Shown in pieces: positions 26,672 to 36,283 of a stretch of DNA of 64,000 nt; the stretch's first letter is position 1; every line of letters begins with the position of its first letter. Source of the stretch: Centipeda artemidis DSM 19719 (GTDB lineage: Bacteria > Bacillota > Negativicutes > Selenomonadales > Selenomonadaceae); NCBI RefSeq assembly GCF_000426665.1, contig NZ_AUFU01000001.1, forward strand, positions 372,001 through 436,000, in the 5' to 3' direction. Position numbers and translations under genes: made by a program. The notes beneath the pieces are model-generated. The model saw only the letters and a program-made list of their open reading frames with translations. It was not told the origin of the DNA and searched no databases.

Positions 26672-26674
26672 CGC

Positions 26675-26724
26675 AAAACCGCCGCACCGACATGAAAGAA
26701 TCGTCGATGCGGCGGTTTTTATTT
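26675..26724. terminator. intrinsic terminator after tpsA
   Basis: CCGCCGCA (26679-26686) pairs with TGCGGCGG (26708-26715), with an inner CGAC/GTCG pair and T-runs on either side. Confidence 0.85.
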
Positions 26725-26762
26725 TATTATGGAAGTGAAGCGTCGGCGCATATCACGCACTG

Positions 26763-29700
26763 TTACTCCTCATCTTCCTCGAGAACGTTAAAGATATACA
26801 CAGCCCGAATCTCTGCCGGTGTGACGCCAAGATCCTCAATCGCGGTCAGAAGTCCCGATGCAAGAACGGCACGCTCCGCGGTTTTATCCTTGTCCTTCAC
26901 AATCGCAAGCGCCCTGTCGTTCTGCGGACGGAGTGTGACAATACCGTTGCCGAAGAGCACCTTGAATTCACCGCCTTGGTTGCGATAAAGGAACTGCATC
27001 GGTTCTTGGGAATCCGCACGGATTTCCTTCGGATCGGGGATATCCACTTTCTTTGAAGCGGGCTGAATCGAAAGTTTATTGGGATTGTAATTGATGGCAT
27101 AGATGCCGTCAAGGTCGCGCGTCCCGCCGTTCGTGAAGAGCACGGGAATAGCTTCCGCCGTGCCGCCCAGGATATGCTCGTCGGGAATGCCGACGCGTCC
27201 GCGGTCACGCGCAAGGTCGTAGCCGAACGAACCGTCCGTACCTGTGATCAGCTCATGTGCTTCGGTCGTTGTTCCGCCCGAGACAACACGATTCTCCCAT
27301 GAACCTATGTGATTTTGCAGTTCATCCGGAGGAATAAGCATCGTCCCTGTACCATTGCCCACGGTAACGCGCGACTCCGGCACACGTACGCCCGGCGCGT
27401 TCCCCCCGGCAGACGATGTGCCGCCGTCCGCTGCGCTGCGCGGCGCGTTGACCACAACGCCTGAAATGACGGCTCTCCCGCCCGGCGTATTGCTGTCGAA
27501 GCCGCGCGGTCGGATGATGAGATTCCCCGGCATATAGTTGAACCGATAATTCGCCATATTCGTCCCGCCGACATATGTTCCCGGGGCGACGCTGATCACG
27601 CCCTCATAGGTGCCAAACGGCGTATTTTCCGTCATCGACGGTGCATAGGAGGCGATGATATTAGTAATTTCGTCGCCCGACAGCAACCCGCGGCTCCCCG
27701 CCGATGTACCGCGTTCAATCGTATAGGTCGGCGTGGGATTCGGCTCATTGACATAGCGGCTTGCATTGCCCGCCGCAATTTGAACCTCACGCGGCAAGAT
27801 TCTGAAACTGCCGTCTACATAAGTAATCGTATAATTGGATGCCGTGCCGCGTGTAAAGGCTGCACCGTCGATCCGTGTCCAAAGCCCCGCCGTTCCGGCA
27901 TCCGTCGTCAGGGTTGCTGTAGGATCGATCATTTCCGCAACGTCGCCGACAGTGTCTCCATTGACAAGTCCCGTCGTTGCCGTCGCAGCATCGGCATTGA
28001 ATTTCCCCGTACCGCCCGTATAGACAGCAGTTCCGTTATCAGCACCATAGGCGCGCGCTTTATCACCCGCACGCAGCGTGAGCGGACGCGCTGTGATGGT
28101 CAGTGTCCCCGGTGTCGATGTAACTGCATAGTCCGAGCTGTATCCGCGGCTACCGGGCGTTAGTCCAATGCCCTCAACCGTCATCGTATAGCTGCCGACA
28201 TTTGTGCGCTCTGTCACTGGGTTTGCACCGTCCATTGCCCGCACCGTGTATTTGGCAAGCGTATCACCGGGAGCAAGTGTCCCCGTTGTTCCCGGGACTA
28301 CCGTGTCGTTAGACGCGCCATAAACCCGCGTGCCGCTCGGAGCAGTGAAGCTGAGAGCACGCTTTGTGATCGTCAGCGTTCCCGGCTCATATTTGAACTT
28401 ATAGTTGTTTGCGCGGAGATCCCCCGACACGCCAAGTGTGTAATTGCCCGCGTGAAGCGCGCCCTCTGCAAACCCGTTTGTCTTGGTCGGATCGACATTC
28501 GGCGTATAGACCACATGGGTCGAACTAATAATACCCGCTGTCGCTGCCGTCTGACCGTTGGCAAAGTTTGCAAACGTAACACCGTTATATCCGCTGTATT
28601 GTTTTGCCGTACCGTCATAGACTTTCGTATCAGCGATACCTTTCACCGTGACGGTACGCGGGACGATGCGGTAATCGACCGTGACCTTGTAGTTGAGGTC
28701 GTTCGGTCCCGTAAACGAGATCTTCTCGTTGGGATTCGTCGCATCCGAGCCGTAGGTGCGTGCGCCTGCGCGCATCGTCGTATCGATATCCGCTTTGGCA
28801 ACTTCGCCTGTCGCAGTATTAATATCTGCGTTGACGTTCGTCGATGTATTAATCCCCATACCGAAGGAATGGCTGCCCGAGTCTGCACGCGTATCGTGAA
28901 TTTTCTTGATTTCCACTTTATCCAGTTCGCGGCGCTTCAGATTGCCGTCATCGACGATATGGTAGCCCGAGCCGTCGTTGAAGAACGCTGAGTTCGCGTC
29001 GCCGTAGGCGCGTGAACTGTAGAGCTTGATCTCCGGCTGATAGGCATAGAACATCGCGTTCTTGCCCGCGGGGATCGTGATCGAGCCCGTCGTTCCGTAG
29101 GGCGTTCCGTATCGGCGGAATTCAAAGACAAGCCCGTCCAGTTCGTTCTCGACCGAGTCCTCGGTATGCACAACGTAACGCTGCCCCGGCGCGGTTTGAA
29201 TGGCGTTTGCGCCGCCCTTGTTCTTGAATGCGCCGCCCCGCGCCTCAATAAGGACGTCGGACGTACCCGTGCCGACGATCTTGCCGCCCGGCGCGATACT
29301 CACATTGCCGCCGTTCGTATTCGTGATTTTAATCGGCGCGTCCTTGCCCGTAATCGTGCCCGCAACCGTCGTGCCGCCCTTTGTTTCGACGGCAACGCCC
29401 GTCGCGGACGTGATATTGCCGAGATTCGTGATCTCGTTCGCACCCGTGAGGTTCACGGAATGCGCGTCGACGTCGAGCGTCGGCACGGTTTTGAGGACGC
29501 CCGTCGAGGTCACATTGCCCGCCGTCTTGATGGCGACGCCGTCGGCGAGTCCTCCGGGCAGCGTCACGTTGCCGACCGAGATGTCGCCCGCGCGTTCCCC
29601 GCCGATGCGGATCTTGCGGAAGCCCTTGCCGTCCGCATTCTTCTGCAGCAGACCGGTGCCGCTGAAAATATCGGAGGGCAGAACCAGCCCCGCAGGAGAG

Positions 29701-32700
29701 CCGCCCCCGCCGGGCGTACCGAAGGAAATCGTCTTGCCCGGCGTATAGGTGTCGAAGGATACGTCGCCGTGCCCTGTGATCTTACTGTTCGTATGATGGA
29801 GCTGGTCCGCCTGTATGGAGACGTTGCCGTGGTGCACGCCGTCCGGATTGTCTGCGGAGATCGTCGCATTATTGAAATTGACCTCGCGGCTGCCGATGGT
29901 GTAGTCCTTGCCGTTCGTATTGATCGTGCCCGTGATGTTGACGCCGCCCGAACCGCTCGTGATTGCCTGTTGGATGTTGACGGTAAAGGGCATGTTGATC
30001 GTACCGCTCTGGTAAAGGTGTCCGCCGCCGTCCTTATCGCCGATGTTGATGACCTCATAGTCCCAGAATGCACGGTTATTTCCATTGAAATATTTCTCGA
30101 GCAAGGATAGTTTCGTGGGATCATCCGCACCGAGGCTGATATCCTGTGTGTGCGAGAGCGGCAGGATATTGAGCGCCTTCACGCCTTTCATCTTACCGTT
30201 CAGATCCATCTTGTCCGTCTTGAGCGTGAGATCGCCCGCTCCGGTATTGACCTCGCTGCCCGCCGCTGTCGTCAGATCCTTCGACTCGAGCGCAAATGCG
30301 TTGCCGTTCGTCGCGATCTTCGCCGTGCCGTCAAGCGTCATTGTGCCCGAGGTCTTGCCCGAGCGGATCGTCGTCGGGTCAATGAAGTTCAGACTGCCGC
30401 CGACCTTCACCGCGCCCGTCGCGGTCTCGCTGCCGAGGTAGACGTGCTTGAAACCGTCCTTGATTTTATTGCCGCCGAAAAGCGTCTCGGGCAGTGTCAG
30501 CCCTGCGCTCGTCGTACCGACGTTCAGGTTCGTGGTATCTGTCGCCTGCTGTACGGTGAGGTTGCCCTTGCCCTCGACCGCTTCGTTAAAGGTCATGGTG
30601 TCGGCACTGAGCACAATGTCTCCCGCCGTGCCGCCCGACTCGCCTGCCTTGATACCGCTCAGTGTGCGAGCGGTCTGCGCGGTCGGCGAGCCTGCGGGAA
30701 TCGTCACCGTGCCGATGGTCAGCGCGTTCGACTTCACGTTCACGGAGAGCGCGTCCGCCGCAAGCGTGCCGATCTCGTTTGCTTGGTCGAGCATAATATT
30801 GCCGCCGAGCGCGGCGAGATTCGATGCCGTGATCTTGCCCCCCGTCTGCTGTGCCGCCGTCTTGGCATTGACGGTCAGCGCCTTGCCCGCGGCGAGCGTC
30901 AGATCCCCCGCGAAGTTGATCGTATTTGCTTGGAGTGTCACGTCTTTGCCGAGTGTGGAGCCGTTCACGTTGATCGTGCCCTGCGTGCCGTCGCCGATGC
31001 TGTAGTGCGTAAAGCCCGGTCCAAAGACCGTGCCTAACTTCGCATCGGGCAGGAGGAGATCGCCCGTCGCCGCGTTGCCGAGACCGATGCTCTTCGTGCC
31101 GTCGTAGGTACCGATGCCGAGCGTGCCCGTGCCTGTGACGGAGGGATTCGACCCGTTCGCCGCGAGGTTCGCGATGCTGTCTGTCTTGAGCGTCAGCGTG
31201 CCGCCCGCGCCGACCGCCATCCTACCCATGCCGCCCGAATTTTCGATCGATCCCGTTTTGAGGGTCACACGGCGGTTCGCGGCGACCGTGAGGCCGCCCG
31301 TCCCAATCGTGACCTTATTGCCGGAACCCGTACCGATCGCGACATGGTTGTCCACATTCACGCCGTCGATCGTGACATCGCCCGTCTGACCGTTGCCGAG
31401 GGTGAGCGCGACAAATTGATTGCCGAAGAGCTTGCCGTTGAGCTGATCTGCCGTAACGTGCAGCGCACCCGGCGTCGCCGCGGTCGAATTATCGACGACC
31501 ATGCCCCTGCCGGCGGTGCGCGTCGTGATGACGAGCCCGCTCTTGCCCTCAATATTCGTCACGCCGTCGTCCGCCGCAGGCGTGTCAATATTATCCACAT
31601 GCACGCGCAGTGCGCCGACAGTGTCCGCGCCCGTATTGAGCACGGCACGCGCGCCAAGATTCAGCGTCGTGCCCGTCACGTCTCCGTGCACTTCCGTGCC
31701 CGAGAGGACTTTGACCGCAGCATCGTCGCCGAGGATGACGTTGTGCGAGCGCGATTTGAGCCTGAAGTCCGCATTGTCTCCTTCGACGAGGAGCTTTGCG
31801 TTATTTTCCAGCGTAATGTCGCCGTCGGTGTTGACGGCGATCGCCGCGCCCTTGCCCTTGACGCTGACGCTCTTGCCGCTCTTGACGGTAAAGCCGCCCG
31901 TGATGATCGTTTCCGGATTCGATGGCGTCGCGGACGGATCCGAACCAACGGTAAGCTTTGTCCCCTCGCCCTCGATCGTCACGTTGTCGCGCACCTCGAC
32001 TCCGAGCTTGCCTGCGGCATTCATGGACTTTTTGACCGAGCCGCCGTAGAAGTAGACATGCTTTTCACCCGCAATGTCAAAACCGCCGAAGCCCGCCAGC
32101 GTATCGTTGATCGAGCGGTAGGAGATGCGGTAGTCCGTGGTCGGCACATCCGCCGCATCGTCCTTGATGTAGATGTCCTGCGAGGCCGCCGCGCCGCGTG
32201 CCGCGACTTTTCCGTCCTTTTGCCCGATAACCTTGCCGAGACCGAGGTCGATGCCGCCTGAGAGGTCAAGATCGAGGTTCTTCACGGCAAGCGTATCGCT
32301 TGCCGTCGGGAGCGCGGCGTCGTGCGCTTTGATCTTCATGTCGGACTTGCCGTCCGCACCTGCCTTTGTCGCGCCCGTAAGCTTGACAGAGCCTGTCGTT
32401 TCGATGTCCGAGAGCTTCTTAAAGGTCGCACCCTTGATGTTGATATTGCCCGTCTGCGTATTGCCGCCGATCTTGATCTTCCCGTAATTCGCGTTGTCGA
32501 TGTTCCAATCGTTTGCGCCCGTGCCGACGTTGATTGCCTGCGTCTTGTCCGCCTTTTCGAGTGTGAGCGTCTTGCCGACGTTGACCTTATTGCCAAGATC
32601 CATGTTGTCGGCTTCGAGCTGCGTATCGTCCGTGGAATTCAAGTTGCCCGCGACCGTGAGTTTCTTGCCTGTGTCCAGCTTAATATTCGTGGACTTCGTC

Positions 32701-35700
32701 TTGAGTCCGTCGACGTTCGCCTTCGGCGTGACCGTGCGGTTCTCCACGACCGCGACCTTCATATCCGTTTGGTTTTTGAGTTTGAGCGTGCCCTCCGTCA
32801 TATCGGCGGCGATGTTGCCGATCTTGTTCGGCTGCGTGGAGAGATCCATCGCGCCCTTACCGAGAAGCAGCAGGTTCCCGACCTCAATCGGCGCGGTCTC
32901 GGTCAGCCCGTCGCCGTGCAGGGCGAGCGTATCCGCCGCCGTTCCCTGCACCGCGCCCACGACGGAGATCGCCCCGTTCGTCAAAATGCTCGTATGGGAG
33001 GGCAGGTTGCCGCTCGAAATGGCATCGATCGTCGCCGTGCCCGCGTTCGTCTTGTCGCCGATCGCGACGTTGTAGAAATTGCCCGCCTTGATCCTGCTAA
33101 ATCCCGCATCCGAAACGAGCGTGCTCGTCCCGCCGACGGAAAACGCACCCGCCGTCTTGGGCTTAATCGCAAGTGTCCCCTTACCTGTCGTGTCGGCAAA
33201 GGTAACGTTGCTCCAATTCGTGATGCTGTCGGCGGTCATCGTCATCGTGCCCGCGCCAGCCGCGAGGCTTGCACCCGTGCCGAAATCAATGGCGTTGGCA
33301 CTAAAAGTCGTATTCTTCCCGTTCGCGTTCGTGAGCGCGCCCGTGAATTTGACCGTCGCGCCGGATTCCACGGTCAGCGGCGCCTTCACGTCCGCCGCGC
33401 CGACGTCGATGTTGCCCGTATTCGCGTTGCCGAGGTGCACTTCGCCCGTGCCGGAGTTGATAAATCCGAAGTCCGACATGTGCACGTCGGCGGCAGCCGC
33501 GCCGACGGACATTGTCTTGCCCGCCGTCCTGGTCTCGACCGTGACCGCGCCGTTTGCACTCGAAAGCGTGCCCTGCGCTCCTGCGGGGAGCGTCAGCGCA
33601 TCCGTCTTGACTTTGATTGTTCCGCCTGCGGTCGATACCTTGCTGTCCGTGCCAAAGCTGACGGCGCCGGCTTCGAGTGCGGTTGCCGCCGCCCCCGTCG
33701 ATTTGACCTCGGCATTCGGGTCGAGCGTCAATGTTCCGCTCGCCTTCAGGGAGAGCGCGCCCGCGCCGTTCGTCATGCCGCGCGCGCCGACGGTGAGGCT
33801 GCCCGTCACGTCAAGACTTGCGCCGCCCGCCGAAGTCGTCAGCCCCGTATCGGCGCCGACCTTGAGATTCGTGCCGTTCTTAAGCGCGAGCCCCTTCGCC
33901 TTGCCGTCGAGCTTTCCGAGCTGATGCGTGCCCGTGAGGTTTACGGTCGCATCCGCCGCGTCGAGCACGAGCGCGTCCGCCGTGAGGACGCCCGCCCCCG
34001 TGATCGCGTTCTTCGACCCGAGTGTCAGCGCATGGCCTGCGGCATTGACCGCGCCGCCGACCGTCAGCGTGCCTGCGCCGGAATACAGCGCGAGGTCATG
34101 ATCCGCCGTCACGCCGCTTACCGCGATATTTGCCGCTTGATTTGCATCGCCGACGATGTTCTTATAGAAATTCGTTATCTTGCCCGCGCTCGAGAACGTA
34201 TTGCCCGCGAGCTCAAGCTCGCCTGAACCCGCGCCGAAATTGATGGTCTTCCCATCTGAGAGCGTCCAAATTTTCGCGGAACCTGTGGGGTCGGCATCTC
34301 CCGTGATCGTCCCCTGCAGATCGAGCGAATCCGTGCGCAGCTCGACGGTGCGCGTTGTGATGTTTGAACCGCCGTCGATGGAGATACCTTTTCCGCTTCC
34401 CGACTTGCCGATGATCGTGACCTTGCCCGTTCCGGTTTGAATCTGCGTACCGGAGAGCTTCACGCCCGCGTCCGCCGTTGTCGTACTGCCCGCCATCTCG
34501 ACCGTGCCGCCTGTGCCGCCGCCATCGCGTGTATCAATCACAGCGTTGTCAATATCCACGCCGGATGTCCCCATATTTGGTGAATTGGCAAATCCGATAC
34601 GATTCTCTACAACGCCTCCGCGGATCTTAAGGTCACCGCCGAATGTCTTGAGCTGCTTGCCATTTGCGATGCTGAAGTTGCCCCCGCCCAAATGGTTCGT
34701 ATCGGATATAATGTCGAGATCAAGCTTCCCTGCCGCAGAAGTGATGTCGGCATTCAATGCAATACTTCCCGTCGCCTTCAGCGTCAGTGTTGCGTCGCCG
34801 CCCGACGTCTTCGTGATGTTGTCCTGCACGGTCAAGCTGTAGTCATTAGCTCCGTTATCGCCGCCTGCCGTCTGTACCGTTACCGACGTCCCGCCGCTCA
34901 GCGTACTGCTGACGCGCTGCGCATCGGTAAGCGAATCCGTTTCCGTTTCACTCCCCGTAAGGTTGCGTACAACAAGGTTGCCCGGATCAATCAGCCATTC
35001 GCCCGCTTTGCCGCGCTCCGAGGAGGCGTTCACATCGCCCGTGATATAAACGCTGCGCCCCGAGGTCTCGATTTTGCCGCCCGCGCCTGTGCCTTTCCCA
35101 CGCGCAGAGATCGCGCCGCGGAAGTCCGTGCGCCCGTCTGACCATACGGCGACGGTGCCGCCCGTGCCGCCGTCCGCCTGCGCGTCGGCATGCACCTCTG
35201 CGCCCTGCACGATGTTCACATTCCGTGCGTGTGCGAGGTCGCCCGAGCCCTGCCAACCGCCGCCGATCTCAATATGTCCGCCCGATGCGCCGCCCGCGTC
35301 CGTACGGCTTCCCGCGCCAAGGCGCACCTCTCCCGCAGTCATGCGGATCGTACCCGTCCTGCCGTTCACACTGCCCGCACGCACGATGCCGTCCTGATTG
35401 ACGACGGAACTCGTGAGCGCGTCACCCGCCGCCGCGGACATAAAGACGAGACCGCCGTCCGCCTCGACGAGCCCCTTGTTCTCGACGACCTGCGCGAGCG
35501 CTGCTTCCCCGGGGATAACGCCGACCTTGCCGTCGCCGTTGAAGTCGAGCGTCACCGCTTCCCCCGCAGCGAGCGCGACCGTCCCTTTGCGCGCGACAAT
35601 GACGCCCTCGTTGCGGACATCCCGGCCGAGGAGAGCGATTGTTCCTTCATTCTGCGCGATAAGCGAGCCGCGGTTGATGACCTTCCCGTCCGACGCGCCG

Positions 35701-36206
35701 AGGAAGGCGTAGCGTCCCGCCATAAAGTCGGCGTTCGTGATGTTCATCGTGGACGCGGCGAGCGAGCCGACGTCGACATGTGCGCCCGGGGCAAAGAGAA
35801 CGCCCGTAGGGTTGACGAGGAACACGCGCCCGTTCGCCTGCAGCGTGCCGAAGATCTCGGACGGGTTCCCACCGAGGACGCGGTTGAGCAGCGCCGCCTG
35901 TGCGTTCGGCTGAAGGATATTGACGCGCTCACCCGCGCCGATGTTAAACGAGTTCCAGTTGATGACGGCATTCTGAGTCGCCTGCGTGATCGCCATCTCC
36001 GCGGCGTGCTGCGCAATCTCTGCGGCGCCCGCAGCGACCTCACCGCCCTGGGGCAGTGCAAGGGCGTGTCCGCTTCCCACGAGCATAAATGCCCCCGCCG
36101 TGACCGCACCGATGCCGCCGCCGAGGTGCCGGCGAATCCGATCCTGTAGTGTCACCAAAAAAGTATTTCGTTTTTCAGCCCGACGACGTGTTCTTTGGAT
36201 ACGCAT
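26763..36206 (-). CDS. two-partner secretion exoprotein (TpsA, filamentous haemagglutinin-like)
   Basis: This 3147-residue surface protein is the largest gene here. A long basic N-terminus leads to a hydrophobic core ending HALA (residues 47-50), the likely signal-peptidase site. Residues about 51-300 form the TPS domain that the TpsB partner recognises, with NWNSFNIG, LGGNPSEIFGTL and VNPTGVLF. The middle 2000 residues are Gly/Asn/Thr/Asp-rich repeats expected to form a right-handed beta-helix. Near the C-terminus are several MBG/YDG-type domains (KVYDGT, RVYGAS, RAYGAD). Cysteines are nearly absent. The start is ATG 36206, preceded by GGGGGA; the frame is open further upstream without a ribosome site. 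It is probably an adhesin. Confidence 0.92.
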   Translation of the reverse strand: MRIQRTRRRAEKRNTFLVTLQDRIRRHLGGGIGAVTAGAFMLVGSGHALALPQGGEVAAGAAEIAQHAAEMAITQATQNAVINWNSFNIGAGERVNILQPNAQAALLNRVLGGNPSEIFGTLQANGRVFLVNPTGVLFAPGAHVDVGSLAASTMNITNADFMAGRYAFLGASDGKVINRGSLIAQNEGTIALLGRDVRNEGVIVARKGTVALAAGEAVTLDFNGDGKVGVIPGEAALAQVVENKGLVEADGGLVFMSAAAGDALTSSVVNQDGIVRAGSVNGRTGTIRMTAGEVRLGAGSRTDAGGASGGHIEIGGGWQGSGDLAHARNVNIVQGAEVHADAQADGGTGGTVAVWSDGRTDFRGAISARGKGTGAGGKIETSGRSVYITGDVNASSERGKAGEWLIDPGNLVVRNLTGSETETDSLTDAQRVSSTLSGGTSVTVQTAGGDNGANDYSLTVQDNITKTSGGDATLTLKATGSIALNADITSAAGKLDLDIISDTNHLGGGNFSIANGKQLKTFGGDLKIRGGVVENRIGFANSPNMGTSGVDIDNAVIDTRDGGGTGGTVEMAGSTTTADAGVKLSGTQIQTGTGKVTIIGKSGSGKGISIDGGSNITTRTVELRTDSLDLQGTITGDADPTGSAKIWTLSDGKTINFGAGSGELELAGNTFSSAGKITNFYKNIVGDANQAANIAVSGVTADHDLALYSGAGTLTVGGAVNAAGHALTLGSKNAITGAGVLTADALVLDAADATVNLTGTHQLGKLDGKAKGLALKNGTNLKVGADTGLTTSAGGASLDVTGSLTVGARGMTNGAGALSLKASGTLTLDPNAEVKSTGAAATALEAGAVSFGTDSKVSTAGGTIKVKTDALTLPAGAQGTLSSANGAVTVETRTAGKTMSVGAAAADVHMSDFGFINSGTGEVHLGNANTGNIDVGAADVKAPLTVESGATVKFTGALTNANGKNTTFSANAIDFGTGASLAAGAGTMTMTADSITNWSNVTFADTTGKGTLAIKPKTAGAFSVGGTSTLVSDAGFSRIKAGNFYNVAIGDKTNAGTATIDAISSGNLPSHTSILTNGAISVVGAVQGTAADTLALHGDGLTETAPIEVGNLLLLGKGAMDLSTQPNKIGNIAADMTEGTLKLKNQTDMKVAVVENRTVTPKANVDGLKTKSTNIKLDTGKKLTVAGNLNSTDDTQLEADNMDLGNKVNVGKTLTLEKADKTQAINVGTGANDWNIDNANYGKIKIGGNTQTGNINIKGATFKKLSDIETTGSVKLTGATKAGADGKSDMKIKAHDAALPTASDTLAVKNLDLDLSGGIDLGLGKVIGQKDGKVAARGAAASQDIYIKDDAADVPTTDYRISYRSINDTLAGFGGFDIAGEKHVYFYGGSVKKSMNAAGKLGVEVRDNVTIEGEGTKLTVGSDPSATPSNPETIITGGFTVKSGKSVSVKGKGAAIAVNTDGDITLENNAKLLVEGDNADFRLKSRSHNVILGDDAAVKVLSGTEVHGDVTGTTLNLGARAVLNTGADTVGALRVHVDNIDTPAADDGVTNIEGKSGLVITTRTAGRGMVVDNSTAATPGALHVTADQLNGKLFGNQFVALTLGNGQTGDVTIDGVNVDNHVAIGTGSGNKVTIGTGGLTVAANRRVTLKTGSIENSGGMGRMAVGAGGTLTLKTDSIANLAANGSNPSVTGTGTLGIGTYDGTKSIGLGNAATGDLLLPDAKLGTVFGPGFTHYSIGDGTQGTINVNGSTLGKDVTLQANTINFAGDLTLAAGKALTVNAKTAAQQTGGKITASNLAALGGNIMLDQANEIGTLAADALSVNVKSNALTIGTVTIPAGSPTAQTARTLSGIKAGESGGTAGDIVLSADTMTFNEAVEGKGNLTVQQATDTTNLNVGTTSAGLTLPETLFGGNKIKDGFKHVYLGSETATGAVKVGGSLNFIDPTTIRSGKTSGTMTLDGTAKIATNGNAFALESKDLTTAAGSEVNTGAGDLTLKTDKMDLNGKMKGVKALNILPLSHTQDISLGADDPTKLSLLEKYFNGNNRAFWDYEVINIGDKDGGGHLYQSGTINMPFTVNIQQAITSGSGGVNITGTINTNGKDYTIGSREVNFNNATISADNPDGVHHGNVSIQADQLHHTNSKITGHGDVSFDTYTPGKTISFGTPGGGGSPAGLVLPSDIFSGTGLLQKNADGKGFRKIRIGGERAGDISVGNVTLPGGLADGVAIKTAGNVTSTGVLKTVPTLDVDAHSVNLTGANEITNLGNITSATGVAVETKGGTTVAGTITGKDAPIKITNTNGGNVSIAPGGKIVGTGTSDVLIEARGGAFKNKGGANAIQTAPGQRYVVHTEDSVENELDGLVFEFRRYGTPYGTTGSITIPAGKNAMFYAYQPEIKLYSSRAYGDANSAFFNDGSGYHIVDDGNLKRRELDKVEIKKIHDTRADSGSHSFGMGINTSTNVNADINTATGEVAKADIDTTMRAGARTYGSDATNPNEKISFTGPNDLNYKVTVDYRIVPRTVTVKGIADTKVYDGTAKQYSGYNGVTFANFANGQTAATAGIISSTHVVYTPNVDPTKTNGFAEGALHAGNYTLGVSGDLRANNYKFKYEPGTLTITKRALSFTAPSGTRVYGASNDTVVPGTTGTLAPGDTLAKYTVRAMDGANPVTERTNVGSYTMTVEGIGLTPGSRGYSSDYAVTSTPGTLTITARPLTLRAGDKARAYGADNGTAVYTGGTGKFNADAATATTGLVNGDTVGDVAEMIDPTATLTTDAGTAGLWTRIDGAAFTRGTASNYTITYVDGSFRILPREVQIAAGNASRYVNEPNPTPTYTIERGTSAGSRGLLSGDEITNIIASYAPSMTENTPFGTYEGVISVAPGTYVGGTNMANYRFNYMPGNLIIRPRGFDSNTPGGRAVISGVVVNAPRSAADGGTSSAGGNAPGVRVPESRVTVGNGTGTMLIPPDELQNHIGSWENRVVSGGTTTEAHELITGTDGSFGYDLARDRGRVGIPDEHILGGTAEAIPVLFTNGGTRDLDGIYAINYNPNKLSIQPASKKVDIPDPKEIRADSQEPMQFLYRNQGGEFKVLFGNGIVTLRPQNDRALAIVKDKDKTAERAVLASGLLTAIEDLGVTPAEIRAVYIFNVLEEDEE

Positions 36207-36283
36207 AACATTTCCCCCATTGATGCCAAGCTGCGGATATCCCCCCGGACGCCGCATATTTCCCCACGATATGATATTACGAA

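Noticed and set aside
32322-34226. 634-codon open frame opposite the tpsA gene
   Set aside because: Shadow of repetitive GC-rich tpsA codons; no ribosome site, promoter or recognisable domain.
26763-36206. Contact-dependent inhibition toxin
   Set aside because: The C-terminus has MBG/YDG domains and an acidic end, with no VENN-like motif and no downstream immunity gene.
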